From Fructobacillus broussonetiae (GTDB taxonomy: Bacteria > Bacillota > Bacilli > Lactobacillales > Lactobacillaceae): DNA of 59,431 bases. This document shows positions 17,486 through 27,500 of this stretch, piece after piece (position 1 is the stretch's first letter; each line of letters starts with the position of its first letter). The position numbers and the translations under genes are program-made. The notes below the pieces were generated by a model, which worked only from the letters and a program-made list of their open reading frames with translations, was not told where the DNA came from and did not search any database. The stretch covers positions 1-59,431 of the forward strand of contig NZ_JAAMFK010000011.1 in the NCBI RefSeq assembly GCF_018437275.1, given 5' to 3'.

Positions 17486-18364
17486 ATGCAAAAGACCGAC
17501 CTCGCCCTACTTGAAAACACCGATATTGCGCCCTACGCCTACACCCAAGCCGGTGGCCGGGCCGATTTTTTGGCGATCCCGAAGTCTTTAGATGAGCTCC
17601 AATCACTTTTGGACTGGGCCAAGGCAAAAGACCTTCCCGTCCACGTTTTTGGTCGCCTCTCTAATCTCGTCGTCCGGTCTGGCGGGCTCCGCGGCCTTGT
17701 CATCCTGATGACTGAGTTGAAGGCGGTCTCTGCTGTTGGAACCGAGTTGACGGCGCAAGCCGGATGTGACATCATTTGGCTGGCAGCAATCGCTCAAGAT
17801 AAGGGCTTGTCCGGGCTCGAATGGGCTGCGGGGATTCCAGGCTCCGTCGGTGGTGCCGTCTTCATGAACGCCGGTGCCTACGGGGGCCAGGCGGACATGG
17901 TCGTCGACTCGGTGACGGCTTTGATGCCGGACAAGACCTTGAAGAAATTTGACAGGTCCGAGATTGACTTTGGCTACCGACACAGCGTCTTTCAAGAAAA
18001 CGGCGGCGTAATCGTCGAAGCCACCTTCGCCCTTGAAAGAAAGGACAAGTCTAAGATTCAAGCCAAGATGGACGAAAACAACTACGCCCGCGCCCTGAAG
18101 CAACCGCTTTCCTGGCCGTCTAACGGGTCCGTTTTCAAGCGTCCCGAAGGGCACTTCGCCGGGAAGCTCATCATGGACTCCGGCCTTCAAGGTACGTCTG
18201 TCGGCGGTGTGATGGTTTCCACCAAGCACGCCGGCTTCATGGTGAATGTCGACCACGGCACTGGAAACGACTACGAGGACCTGATTCACCTTGTTCAAAA
18301 GGAAGTGTTTAAGAACTACCAAGTACAACTAGAACCGGAAGTACGGATTATAGGAGACCGCTAA
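17486..18364 (+). CDS. murB: UDP-N-acetylmuramate dehydrogenase
   Basis: MurB (292 residues) is the FAD/NADPH enzyme that reduces enolpyruvyl-UDP-GlcNAc to UDP-MurNAc, the second step of peptidoglycan precursor synthesis. The FAD-binding part includes GLEWAAGIPGSVGGAVFMNA, and the active-site serine is in PSNGSVFKRPEG. The nucleotide loop reads FGRLSNLVVRSGGLRG, where the usual form is close to LGxGSNLLVRDxGxRG; Arg-Leu instead of small residues is unusual. The end of the gene is 4 nt from the antiporter start, so the two form an operon. Confidence 0.95.
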   Translation: MQKTDLALLENTDIAPYAYTQAGGRADFLAIPKSLDELQSLLDWAKAKDLPVHVFGRLSNLVVRSGGLRGLVILMTELKAVSAVGTELTAQAGCDIIWLAAIAQDKGLSGLEWAAGIPGSVGGAVFMNAGAYGGQADMVVDSVTALMPDKTLKKFDRSEIDFGYRHSVFQENGGVIVEATFALERKDKSKIQAKMDENNYARALKQPLSWPSNGSVFKRPEGHFAGKLIMDSGLQGTSVGGVMVSTKHAGFMVNVDHGTGNDYEDLIHLVQKEVFKNYQVQLEPEVRIIGDR

Positions 18365-18368
18365 AACC

Positions 18369-20465
18369 ATGACTTTAATCGAGTTAATGGTCGTCTTAGT
18401 GACGGGGGTGGCGCTGTCCAGCATCATCTCCCACTTTGTCCCGGCCATCCCCATTTCACTATTTCAAATCGCCATCGGCTTCATCTTAGCCCTCGGGGGT
18501 CACATCTTCATCGAAGTGGATTCCCACTGGTTCATGATGCTGTTCGTTGCGCCCATTTTGTTTAACGACTCCTGGCGCTTTCCAAAGCGAGAACTCTGGG
18601 AGCTGCGCGCTCCAATTCTCTTGAACGCCATTTTGCTCGTGCTGGTGACAACCATCGTGGGTGGTTTTGCCATCCACTGGATGATTCCACAGCTGTCACT
18701 GCCAGTCTCACTGGCCTTGGCTGCCGTGCTCTCACCGACCGACCCCGTGGCCGTTCAAGCGATTGCCAAGCGAGTGAAACTACCAGAAAATCTGCTGCAC
18801 GTTGTGGCGGGGGAGAGCCTGGTTAACGATGCGACCGGTTTGGTTTCCTTTAACACCGCAGTCAAAGCGACAGTTGCCGGCACCTTCGTGTTAGGCGATG
18901 CGCTTTTGAACTTCGCCTGGATGACGGTTGTCGGGATTATTGCCGGGATCGTTCTCGGAGCCAGCATGATTGTCATTCGTAACTGGATTTCCCAGTTCGG
19001 CTTGGCCGACGTCGTATTCTACACGATCTTCACGCTGCTCATGCCCTTCATCATCTTCTGGATCGCCGAAGGACCACTTGAAGCCTCAGGTTTGATTGCC
19101 GTTGTGACGGGTGGTATTACCGCCAAGCTTATCTCGGACAATCGTTCCAACCTGCTGTCGGCCGAAGCAACCATCGTTTCCGTGCACTCCTGGGAAGTGG
19201 TCGTCTACGTCTTAAACGGCCTCATCTTCGTCTTGCTCGGCATCACCTTGCCAAACGCTTTGAACAACATCCTGAAGAATACGGCCATCGCCAACTGGCA
19301 GGCCTTCTTATACGGAGTTGCCGTTTGGTTCATCGTCTTTGCACTCCGAGTGCTCTGGGCCTACGCCATTCAGTTGGGGCAGCACGTGCACCATCGCTTC
19401 ACGATTCCAAGCTTCCGTTCAGCCATTGTTTCTGGTTTGACTGGTGTTCGCGGGGCCGTCACGATGGCCGCCGTCTTGACGATTCCAACGGTGACTGACA
19501 AAGGCTTGCCCTTTGTTGGCCGTGACCTGGTGATTTTTATCGCCGCCATCGTTGTGGTCTTGTCTTTGGTCGTTGCTTCCATCATGTTGCCACTGGTGAC
19601 AAAGGAAGCGTCTACCCATGACTTTACCCAGCCGGAATCAGCGGTTGCTCAAGAGGACAAAGTCGAGCGCCCCAAAGCGGACATCTCTGAAAAGAGAGCC
19701 CGGCTTTGGATCACTCGTGTCGGTATCCAACAGTTGCGTGACTTGCAGCAAGAAGAAAACCGTCGCGTGATCTTCGAATTGATTTCACGTCGTCAAAAGA
19801 CGGCCCGTGTCCTGCGTCACGCGTTGCACGACGATTTGGACCAGTCGGATTTTGCGGCCGAAAAGGAATTGGAACTGCAAGAAGTAGCCTTGAAGGCCCA
19901 ACGAGACGCCCTCCAGAAATTGCTGGTGGACGAAAAAATCGCGCCTTTGACCTACAGCCTGCAGGCCAAGCGCCTCGACCAGTTCGAAGCCGACCTCGGG
20001 TCCGACCTGAACTTGGCCGGTCTTAGCCACCTTCGTTGGACTTGGCGTCGAATTCGCGCCAACTACCGTATTTGGCTATCTGACCAAGACTCTGATAAGG
20101 TATATGAAGAGGCCGACTTTGCCCACATTGAAATGGCCAAAGCCGCCATTAAGGCCTTATCCGACTATGTTGAATCCCAGGTCGGGGATACGGTCACACA
20201 CCGTATTTTGCGCCAGACCGCCTATAACTTGATCGTTGTTTACCGCTACAAGATTGAAGAACACAAGCATGTTGCTTCCTTCGACCAGCAGGAAAAAGAC
20301 GACCGGCTTCGCCTGGAGCTCGAACTAAAAGCCTTATCTGCCGAGCGTGACATGGTCCAACAGCTCTACGACCAAAAGCGCATCACAAGACAGACAAGCA
20401 TTAACTTAAGACAGTACATTAATTATGCGGAGACCCGGGCTTTGGTTGGCCGCAACGAGGAGTAA
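18369..20465 (+). CDS. Na+(K+)/H+ antiporter, CPA1 (NhaP/YjcE) family
   Basis: A 698-residue protein with about 12 membrane helices in the first 410 residues and a roughly 280-residue cytosolic C-terminal domain. CPA1 hallmarks are LSPTDPVAVQAIAKR and AGESLVNDATGLVSF, which contain the ion-binding aspartates. Such proteins exchange protons for sodium or potassium. The C-terminal region is charged and largely helical (TRVGIQQLRDLQQEENRR onward) and resembles the regulatory tail of YjcE-type antiporters. It is directly upstream of cdaA; c-di-AMP controls K+ and Na+ transport in Firmicutes, so the neighbourhood is suggestive, but no direct link is shown. Confidence 0.9.
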   Translation: MTLIELMVVLVTGVALSSIISHFVPAIPISLFQIAIGFILALGGHIFIEVDSHWFMMLFVAPILFNDSWRFPKRELWELRAPILLNAILLVLVTTIVGGFAIHWMIPQLSLPVSLALAAVLSPTDPVAVQAIAKRVKLPENLLHVVAGESLVNDATGLVSFNTAVKATVAGTFVLGDALLNFAWMTVVGIIAGIVLGASMIVIRNWISQFGLADVVFYTIFTLLMPFIIFWIAEGPLEASGLIAVVTGGITAKLISDNRSNLLSAEATIVSVHSWEVVVYVLNGLIFVLLGITLPNALNNILKNTAIANWQAFLYGVAVWFIVFALRVLWAYAIQLGQHVHHRFTIPSFRSAIVSGLTGVRGAVTMAAVLTIPTVTDKGLPFVGRDLVIFIAAIVVVLSLVVASIMLPLVTKEASTHDFTQPESAVAQEDKVERPKADISEKRARLWITRVGIQQLRDLQQEENRRVIFELISRRQKTARVLRHALHDDLDQSDFAAEKELELQEVALKAQRDALQKLLVDEKIAPLTYSLQAKRLDQFEADLGSDLNLAGLSHLRWTWRRIRANYRIWLSDQDSDKVYEEADFAHIEMAKAAIKALSDYVESQVGDTVTHRILRQTAYNLIVVYRYKIEEHKHVASFDQQEKDDRLRLELELKALSAERDMVQQLYDQKRITRQTSINLRQYINYAETRALVGRNEE

Positions 20466-20468
20466 AAA

Positions 20469-21293
20469 ATGGGAATTTGGGCATACATGACCTCAAATAA
20501 CTTGGTACACATCATTGATATCTTGATTATTTGGTTCTTACTCTATAAGGTCATTACGTTTGTGGAAGGGACACGTGCCCTCCAAATTATGTTTGGTGTT
20601 GGGGCCATCGTCTTGGTCAAGGTAATCGCCTGGTCACTCGGGTTGGTTGTCTTGTCCTGGTTGATGGACCAAGTGATTACCTGGGCGCCAATCGCCTTGG
20701 TGGTTATCTTCCAACAAGAAATTCGTCGTGGACTGGAAAGCCTGGGACGCCGTATGACGGTTCGAAAGCGCCACCTCGATAACGAGCAGGTCCGTGACTT
20801 GATTAAGGCCTTGGACATGGCTTTGCAGTACATGTCAAAGCGTCGTATCGGTGCCTTGATTACCATCAATGGTAAGGACACGTTGGAAGAATACATCAAA
20901 ACGGGTATTCCTTTGAACGCCACCATCACCGGTCAATTGTTGATTAACATTTTCATTCCAAACACGCCATTGCACGACGGTGCTGTGATTATCAGCGACG
21001 ATCAAATCGCAACGGCCGCTTCTTACTTGCCACTTTCTGAATCAACGCGAATTCCAAAGGAATTGGGTACGCGTCACCGTGCCGCCGTTGGTATCTCAGA
21101 AGCAACGGACGCCGTGACGGTGGTTGTTTCTGAAGAAACGGGTGAGATTTCCATCACGCAGCGTGGTGACTTACTTCGAAACATGGACCAAGAATCTTAC
21201 TTGAACTTCTTTGAAAAGCAATGGCTTACAGAGGATACAAAGGGGAAGAAAAACAATTGGTTGCAGTTCTTCTGGAAGGGAGGTAAGCAATAA
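20469..21293 (+). CDS. cdaA: Diadenylate cyclase CdaA (c-di-AMP synthase)
   Basis: CdaA (274 residues) makes c-di-AMP from two ATP at the membrane. Three hydrophobic helices (residues about 10-80) precede the DisA_N domain. Catalytic motifs LHDGAVII (DGA) and GTRHRAAVG (RHR) are intact. The start follows the antiporter stop by 3 nt with GAGGAGT upstream. The stop overlaps the cdaR start by one base. The order cdaA-cdaR-glmM is the conserved Firmicutes arrangement in which CdaR and GlmM regulate CdaA. Confidence 0.97.
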   Translation: MGIWAYMTSNNLVHIIDILIIWFLLYKVITFVEGTRALQIMFGVGAIVLVKVIAWSLGLVVLSWLMDQVITWAPIALVVIFQQEIRRGLESLGRRMTVRKRHLDNEQVRDLIKALDMALQYMSKRRIGALITINGKDTLEEYIKTGIPLNATITGQLLINIFIPNTPLHDGAVIISDDQIATAASYLPLSESTRIPKELGTRHRAAVGISEATDAVTVVVSEETGEISITQRGDLLRNMDQESYLNFFEKQWLTEDTKGKKNNWLQFFWKGGKQ

Positions 21294-22240
21294 TGAAAAA
21301 GTTTGCTTCATCAAAAACGATTAACATTGTCTTTTCACTGTTGTTAGCGATCTTGCTCGCCGCTTACGTCTTGTCCCTCAAGAACTTTAACGGTAATCAA
21401 AGCAACTCATACTCGCTTGTTCCTCAAAAGAAGGAAAGCATCACCGTCCCATTGAAGTTGCAGTGTAATGAAGACGACTACGTGGTCGTTTCAGCACCAA
21501 GCTCTGTCTCCGTTTCACTCGAAGGTTCATCAGCCTTGGTCACGGCCGCAAAGAATGGGAACACGTTGGTCGCAACGGCCGACATGCGCGGTCTCGGTGC
21601 CGGGCAGCACTCCGTAAACGTTGAGGTCCTTGGCATTAATAAGTCCTTGACGGCGACGGCTAGTCCGCAAACCGTTTCGGTCACGCTGGCTGAAAAGAAT
21701 TCGGCTAAAAAGGACGTTAAGGTCCAATACGACTCAGACAAGTTGGCTAGTGGTTACCACGTGACGGACACATCTGTTGATCCAAAGAGCGTGGCGGTTA
21801 CTGGTCCGAAGGCAAACGTTGATGCCGTTGACTACATTGGTGCCGACGTTACCTTGGACAAGAACACGAAGAGTAGCGTGAACCAGTCAGCTAAGTTGAC
21901 CGCTTATGACAAGAACGGCGAACCCGTTCAAGTCACGTTGTCACAGTCAAAGGCTCAGGTGAAGTTGACGGTTGCTTCTTCCACCAACAGCAAGAAGGTG
22001 AACTTGAAGGCGCAAGCATCATCCGGTTCTTTGGATAACTACAACGTGTCCTTTGATCCATCTTCCGTGACAATCGAAGGGTCAAATGATACACTGGATA
22101 ACATCGACTCTTTGGTCGTTCCGCTTGATTTGAGCGGTATTAAGGACCAAACAACAAAGACTGTTACCCTTGATAAGCCTAACGGAGTCGACCGTTTATC
22201 TGATCAAACGGTGAAGGTAACCATTAGTCCAAAGTCCTAA
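21293..22240 (+). CDS. cdaR: CdaA regulatory protein CdaR (YbbR domains)
   Basis: CdaR (315 residues) has a single N-terminal membrane helix (about residues 9-27) and an extracytoplasmic part made of three or more YbbR domains. It interacts with CdaA and modulates c-di-AMP synthesis. The YbbR repeats are visible as recurrent ...VSVSLEG..., ...VAVTGPKANVDAVDYIGADV and ...SVTIEGSNDTLDNIDSLVVP segments. It is translationally coupled with cdaA and 55 nt upstream of glmM. Confidence 0.95.
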   Translation: MKKFASSKTINIVFSLLLAILLAAYVLSLKNFNGNQSNSYSLVPQKKESITVPLKLQCNEDDYVVVSAPSSVSVSLEGSSALVTAAKNGNTLVATADMRGLGAGQHSVNVEVLGINKSLTATASPQTVSVTLAEKNSAKKDVKVQYDSDKLASGYHVTDTSVDPKSVAVTGPKANVDAVDYIGADVTLDKNTKSSVNQSAKLTAYDKNGEPVQVTLSQSKAQVKLTVASSTNSKKVNLKAQASSGSLDNYNVSFDPSSVTIEGSNDTLDNIDSLVVPLDLSGIKDQTTKTVTLDKPNGVDRLSDQTVKVTISPKS

Positions 22241-22295
22241 GTGGCTTTGAACACTTTCATTTGATGACATGAACCAAATGTGGAGATAAAAAACA

Positions 22296-23663
22296 ATGAC
22301 AGAAACAAAGTTAAAGTACTTCGGAACCGATGGGGTTCGCGGAGTTGCTAACGAAGGATTAACGCCGGAACTCGCTTTGTCCCTTGGACGTGCGGGTGGG
22401 GCCATCCTTACTCGTCACAATGATAACCCGGATAAAAAGCCGGTGGTTGTCGTTGGACAAGACACTCGGATTTCTTCAGAAATGCTCCAAGAAGCCTTGA
22501 TTTCAGGACTTCTCTCAGTCGGTGTTGACGTCTTGAAATTAGGCGTTATCACAACGCCAGCCGTTGCTTACTTGGTTGAAACCCTGGAAGCGGACGCTGG
22601 TATTCAAATTACAGCATCACACAACCCGGCCAAGGACAACGGAATTAAGTTCTTTGGTCAAGACGGTTTCAAGCTTTCAGACGAATTGGAAGCTGAAATT
22701 GAAGCCATCTTGGATGGCAAAGACGGGGATCAATTACCACGTCCTTCAGCCGAAGGAATCGGTGTTGTGAACCACTACCAAGAAGGTGCCCAAAAGTACA
22801 TGGCCTTCTTGCAAAAGACGGTTCCTTCCGAACTGTCTGGCTTCAAGATTGCCTTGGATGGCGCCAACGGTGCAACGGCTGACTTGCTTCCACGCTTGTT
22901 CGCCGACATGGGCTTGGACTTTGAGACCATGGGAACGGAACCAGACGGTTTGAACATCAACGACCACGTTGGTTCAACCCATCCTGAAAAGCTCGTTCAA
23001 ATGGTTCAAGAAGGCGAATTCGACGCCGGCTTGGCCTTCGACGGGGATGGTGATCGCTTGATTGCCGTCGATAGCGAAGGAAACATCGTTGACGGTGACA
23101 AGATCATGTTCATCACTGCTAAGCACATGAACAACCAAGGCCGTTTGAAGCACCAGACGGTGGTTTCAACGGTGATGTCTAACATCGGTTTCTACAAGGC
23201 TTTGGAAGCAGAAGGCATGTCTTCTGTTAAGACCAAGGTCGGTGATCGCTACGTCATGGAAAAGATGTTGGAAGAAGACGACAACCTCGGTGGGGAACAG
23301 TCCGGACACATCATCTTTAAGGACTGGGCCAAGACTGGGGATGGTTTGCTCACGGCGCTTCAATTGTTGAACGTCATGAAGGAAACCGGCCAATCACTGC
23401 AAGAATTGGCTGCACCCGTTACGATTTACCCACAGAAGTTGGTCAACGTGGCGGTTTCAGACAAGAACGCCGTGATGGCAGAACCTGCCTTGAAGCAAAA
23501 GATGGAAGAGGTTGAAAAGCAAATGGCCGGTGACGGTCGCGTGCTCGTTCGCCCTTCAGGAACGGAATCAATCGTTCGCGTCATGGCCGAAGCCAAGACC
23601 AAGGAATTGGTTGATGCCTACGTCGATGATTTGGTCCAAACGGTTCAAAGCATCGCAAAATAA
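22296..23663 (+). CDS. glmM: Phosphoglucosamine mutase
   Basis: GlmM (455 residues) converts glucosamine-6-P to glucosamine-1-P for UDP-GlcNAc and wall synthesis. It also binds and inhibits CdaA in several Firmicutes. [20 protein letters not shown] at the N-terminus, the phosphoserine loop [14 protein letters not shown] (Ser108), the Mg site FDGDGDR and the sugar-binding/phosphate-binding end [12 protein letters not shown] are all present. A strong terminator follows at 23672-23712. Confidence 0.97.
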   Translation: MTETKLKYFGTDGVRGVANEGLTPELALSLGRAGGAILTRHNDNPDKKPVVVVGQDTRISSEMLQEALISGLLSVGVDVLKLGVITTPAVAYLVETLEADAGIQITASHNPAKDNGIKFFGQDGFKLSDELEAEIEAILDGKDGDQLPRPSAEGIGVVNHYQEGAQKYMAFLQKTVPSELSGFKIALDGANGATADLLPRLFADMGLDFETMGTEPDGLNINDHVGSTHPEKLVQMVQEGEFDAGLAFDGDGDRLIAVDSEGNIVDGDKIMFITAKHMNNQGRLKHQTVVSTVMSNIGFYKALEAEGMSSVKTKVGDRYVMEKMLEEDDNLGGEQSGHIIFKDWAKTGDGLLTALQLLNVMKETGQSLQELAAPVTIYPQKLVNVAVSDKNAVMAEPALKQKMEEVEKQMAGDGRVLVRPSGTESIVRVMAEAKTKELVDAYVDDLVQTVQSIAK

Positions 23664-23671
23664 GAGTGAAT

Positions 23672-23712
23672 AAAAAAGCTAAGGAAGCGCATTCGACTTT
23701 CTTAGCTTTTTT
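23672..23712 (+). terminator. Intrinsic terminator after glmM
   Basis: Arms AAAAAGCTAAGGAAG and CTTTCTTAGCTTTTT with a 9-nt loop and T-rich tail. It ends the murB-to-glmM transcription unit. Confidence 0.88.
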
Positions 23713-23745
23713 CGTCTTTTCTGCCCCGAGTTTGAGGGCAAAATC

Positions 23746-23754
23746 TGCTATAAT
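23746..23754 (+). promoter_or_regulatory. Extended -10 promoter of rnc
   Basis: TGCTATAAT is a full extended -10 located 33 nt upstream of the rnc start. No good -35 is seen at 16-18 nt, which is usual for extended -10 promoters. Confidence 0.65.
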
Positions 23755-23786
23755 GGGTAGTAACTGAACCAAGAGAGGAATTGAAA

Positions 23787-24482
23787 TTGTCACCTATTGA
23801 GTTTAAAGACTATTTGAAAGAAAACTACCAGATCAACTTCACTGATTTGGACCTCTTGAAAGAGGCGCTCACGCAGCGTAATTATTTAAATGAAAACCCT
23901 AAAGAAACAGGTCGTGACTACCAACGACTCGAGTTTTTAGGGGATGCCATTATGCAGGCGTCCGTGACAGAATATCTTTTTAAGCGCTACCCAGACTGGG
24001 ACGAAGGTCAACTGACTGAAATGCGCATCACCATGGTCCAAACGAAGTCCTTTGCCCACTTTGCTTCACTCATTCACTTGAACGAAGCCATCCGTTTGGG
24101 TAAGGGTGAAGAGATGAATGGTGCCCGCCAGCGCCCTTCTTTGCTTGAAGATATCTGGGAAGCCTTCATCGGTGCCTTGTTCTTGGATCAAGGGCAACAG
24201 GCCGTGACAATCTTGTTGAACCAGACGGTCTTTGCGGCGGTGGATGAAAACTTCTTCGACCAATTCATCGACTTCAAGTCCCGTTTGCAAGAAAAGTTGC
24301 AGGCCAAGGGTACCGTCGACATCTCTTATCAGATTGAAGACGAACAACGCAATGAAGACAACAGCCAGGTCTTCACCGTATCCGTTTCATTGGACGGTAA
24401 GATTTTGGCGCACGGTCAGGGCTCATCCATCAAGGACGCCGAAAAGGCCGCCGCACAAAAGGCCCTTAACGATTTAAAGTAA
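23787..24482 (+). CDS. rnc: Ribonuclease III
   Basis: RNase III (231 residues) cuts double-stranded RNA in rRNA maturation and in antisense control. The nuclease signature RLEFLGDAIMQASVTEYLF and the second acidic motif EDIWEAFIGAL are intact. A dsRNA-binding domain covers the C-terminal 70 residues and ends in KDAEKAAAQKALNDL. Two in-frame TTG codons occur (23781, 23787); AGAGG at 23774-23778 leaves 2 or 8 nt, so 23787 is the better start. smc follows 18 nt later, giving the common rnc-smc-ftsY order. Confidence 0.94.
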   Translation: MSPIEFKDYLKENYQINFTDLDLLKEALTQRNYLNENPKETGRDYQRLEFLGDAIMQASVTEYLFKRYPDWDEGQLTEMRITMVQTKSFAHFASLIHLNEAIRLGKGEEMNGARQRPSLLEDIWEAFIGALFLDQGQQAVTILLNQTVFAAVDENFFDQFIDFKSRLQEKLQAKGTVDISYQIEDEQRNEDNSQVFTVSVSLDGKILAHGQGSSIKDAEKAAAQKALNDLK

Positions 24483-24500
24483 GTATCTGAGTAGAGAAGT

Positions 24501-27500
24501 ATGAAATTAAAGACACTGGAAATCATCGGTTTTAAGTCCTTTGCGAATAAGACCGTCATTGACTTTCAAAAGGGGATGACCGGAATCGTTGGACCAAACG
24601 GTTCTGGAAAATCAAATATCATTGAAGCGATCCGCTGGGTTATGGGGGAGCAGTCCGCAAAGGACCTCCGTGGTAACAAAATGGCGGACGTTATTTTTGC
24701 TGGAACAAAAAATCGTAAGCCCTTAAACCGCGCTGAGGTTTCCATCACCTTTGATAATTCGGACCACTACATCCAGTCTGACTTCTCAGAACTTCGCATC
24801 ACCCGCCGTTTGTACCGCTCTGGTGAGTCTTCTTACCAGTTGAACGGGGCGGAATGCCGTTTGAAAGACATCCACGAAATCTTCATGGACACTGGTTTGG
24901 GTAAGGATGGTTTCTCCATCATCTCCCAGGGACAGGTTGAAAAGATCTTTTCTGCTAAACCCGAAGACCGCCGTGGCATCATCGAAGAAGTGGCCGGTGT
25001 CTACAAGTACAAGCAAAACAAGACGCAGGCCGAACGCGACCTCGCCGTTACGGATGACAACTTGGACCGTGTTCAAGACATCATCTCCGAAGTTGAAGGG
25101 CGTTTGGCACCATTGGAAAACCAGGCGAAAACCGCCAAGACCTACTTGGAAAAGCGTGAAAGTTTTGAAAAGTTGGACAAGGTTCGTTTGACCCGTTCGA
25201 TCTTGTCTTTGCAAGGACAAGTCGTGAACCAAGACGGTTCCTTACAAGAATTGAAGCAGGACGTCGAAAAGAAGCAGGCGGAGCTTGCGACCCGCAAGCA
25301 AAAGTTGACGGAAGCCCGCAACCAATTGACCCAAGTCCAAGAAGACAAGGATCAGTTGAACCAAGACATCCTGGAAAAAACCCAGCAAAAAGAACAGCTC
25401 ATCGGAAATCAAAAGTTGGCGTCTCAAGAGGCAGAAAGCTTGAAGCATGAGCAATCGACTTTGGCATCTTCAGAAGAAAACTTGAAGAGCCAGGGTGAAA
25501 AGGCTGCTTCTGATTTGGCTGAAGCCGACGAAAAGGTCAAGATCTTGACCGAAAAGAAAATTTCTTTGAAGTCAACGATTCGTCAGATTGAAGAAGAACA
25601 CGGCCAGGCCCAGGTCGAAAGCATTAAGGCTGAGTTGGAAGAAAACCGCCAAGCCTATGTTTCGGTCATGCAAGAATTAGCCGCCTTGAAGAACAAGGTG
25701 ACCTTTGAAGACCGCGCTTTGGAACAAGCCAAGGACCAGCAGGCCCGCAAGGAAGAAGCCTTGCAAGTTGCCCAACAAGCCTTGGATGATGCTAAGAAGA
25801 AACTCGCTGCCTATGAAAAGGAACACCCTGACAAGACAACGGGGGAAAATCCTTACGACGCGAAGTTGGTCCAAGCAAAGGACGACTTAGGCCAGGCCAA
25901 GAAGGCCGCGCAAGCCGCGCAAGAAGAATGGCAACAGGCCGCCTACAAGTTAGACAAGGCCCAATCCATCTTTCAGGCCGAATCATCATTGGATGATTAC
26001 GCCGGCTTCTACCAGGGGGTTCAAAACCTGATGGCCCCTCAAGTGAAGCGCAACTTCCCTGGAATCCGGGGTGTTGTGGCCGAACTTGTGAACGTGCCAA
26101 AGGACTACACGAAGGCCATCGAAACGGTCCTCGGTGGTGCCTTGCAAAACGTCGTGGTGGACAACACCAAGACGGCCAAGTCCATCGTTTCCTACATGAC
26201 CAAGAACCGTCGCGGACGTGTGACCTTGTTGCCAGAAGAAAGCATTAAGCCACGTCAGGCCCGTGATATTTACCGTGCCGAAAGCGAACGCGGTTTCATC
26301 GGTGTCGCTGCCGATTTGGTTTCCATGCCTCGAGGAATGGACAACATCTTGTCCAACCTCCTCGGAACGACCTTGGTCGTTTCCGACTTGGACGCGGCAA
26401 CGCGCGTCGCCAAAGCCGTCCAAAACCGCATGCGTGTGGTTTCCTTGGATGGACAACTGGTTAACGCCGGTGGATCCATTACCGGTGGTGCTAACCACCG
26501 TCAGGGTCCTTCCGTCTTGTCCCGTCAAGCGGACCTGAAGGAAAAACAAGAGGCCTTGGACAAGCAGGAAAAGGCCGTTGAAAAACTGGCTGCAGCCCGC
26601 AACCAAAAGCAGGAAACGGTGAATAAGCTCTCCGACCAAGTACAGGAATTGCAGGCGGCCTACTACGACTTTGAAAACCAAGGTAACCAGGTCGACTACC
26701 AGTTGACCGCCTTGAAGGATGCCGTCGCACAAGAAGAGACGAAGGTTCAAACCCTGACCCTCGATTTGTCCGACTTGAAGGTCGAAGAAGAGGATGCCTT
26801 AGCTGCCCAAGCTGAATCTAAGCAGGATTTGGCAGCAAAGGAAAAGGTTCAGGGGGAAGCTGAAGCCAAGACCAAGGAACTGACGGACCGCTTGGCCCAG
26901 GTGGAAGAAGAACAAGCCGCCTACCAAGAAGAAAAGGCCCAGTTCCAAGCCGAAGAGGCAACGGTCTCAGCCAAGCAGGAAGCAGCGATGGAAAACAAGC
27001 ACCGCTTGCAGACCTTGCTGAATGAACTGCAAACCCAACAAAACGAATTGCAGGCCCGCCAGGCTGAAATCAAGGAACGCCTTGAACAAGCCGCAAACGG
27101 TCCAGCACTCTCCGAACAGCTTGTCGCTTTGGAGGAAGAGCTGACCGCTGCGTCAACGCAGACCGACGAGCTCACGCAATCCTTCACCGACTTGACCAAC
27201 CAGGTCAACGAGTTGGAAGAAAGCTTGTCTGTCGAACAAGAAGAGGTGAACAAGGCCTTGGTCGACCAGGCCAACGCCGCCCACCGCTTGCAAGCAGCAC
27301 AGGAAAAGCTTGCTAAGCAAGTGTCATCCTTGCAACAGACCTATGGTTTGACGGTAGAATCTGAAGAAGACCTACCAGAATCCGATTTGTCTGACGGTGA
27401 AGTGGACAAGCAGTTGAGTGAGACCAAGCGTGCCTTGGACGCCCTTGGACCGGTCAACATTGCCGCCATCCAAGAATACGATGAAATTAAAGAACGCCAC

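Noticed and set aside
17603-18328. 241-codon minus-strand ORF opposite murB
   Set aside because: Shadow of murB, whose motifs are intact; no own signals.
25986-26750. 254-codon minus-strand ORF opposite smc
   Set aside because: Shadow of the smc hinge and coiled-coil coding region.
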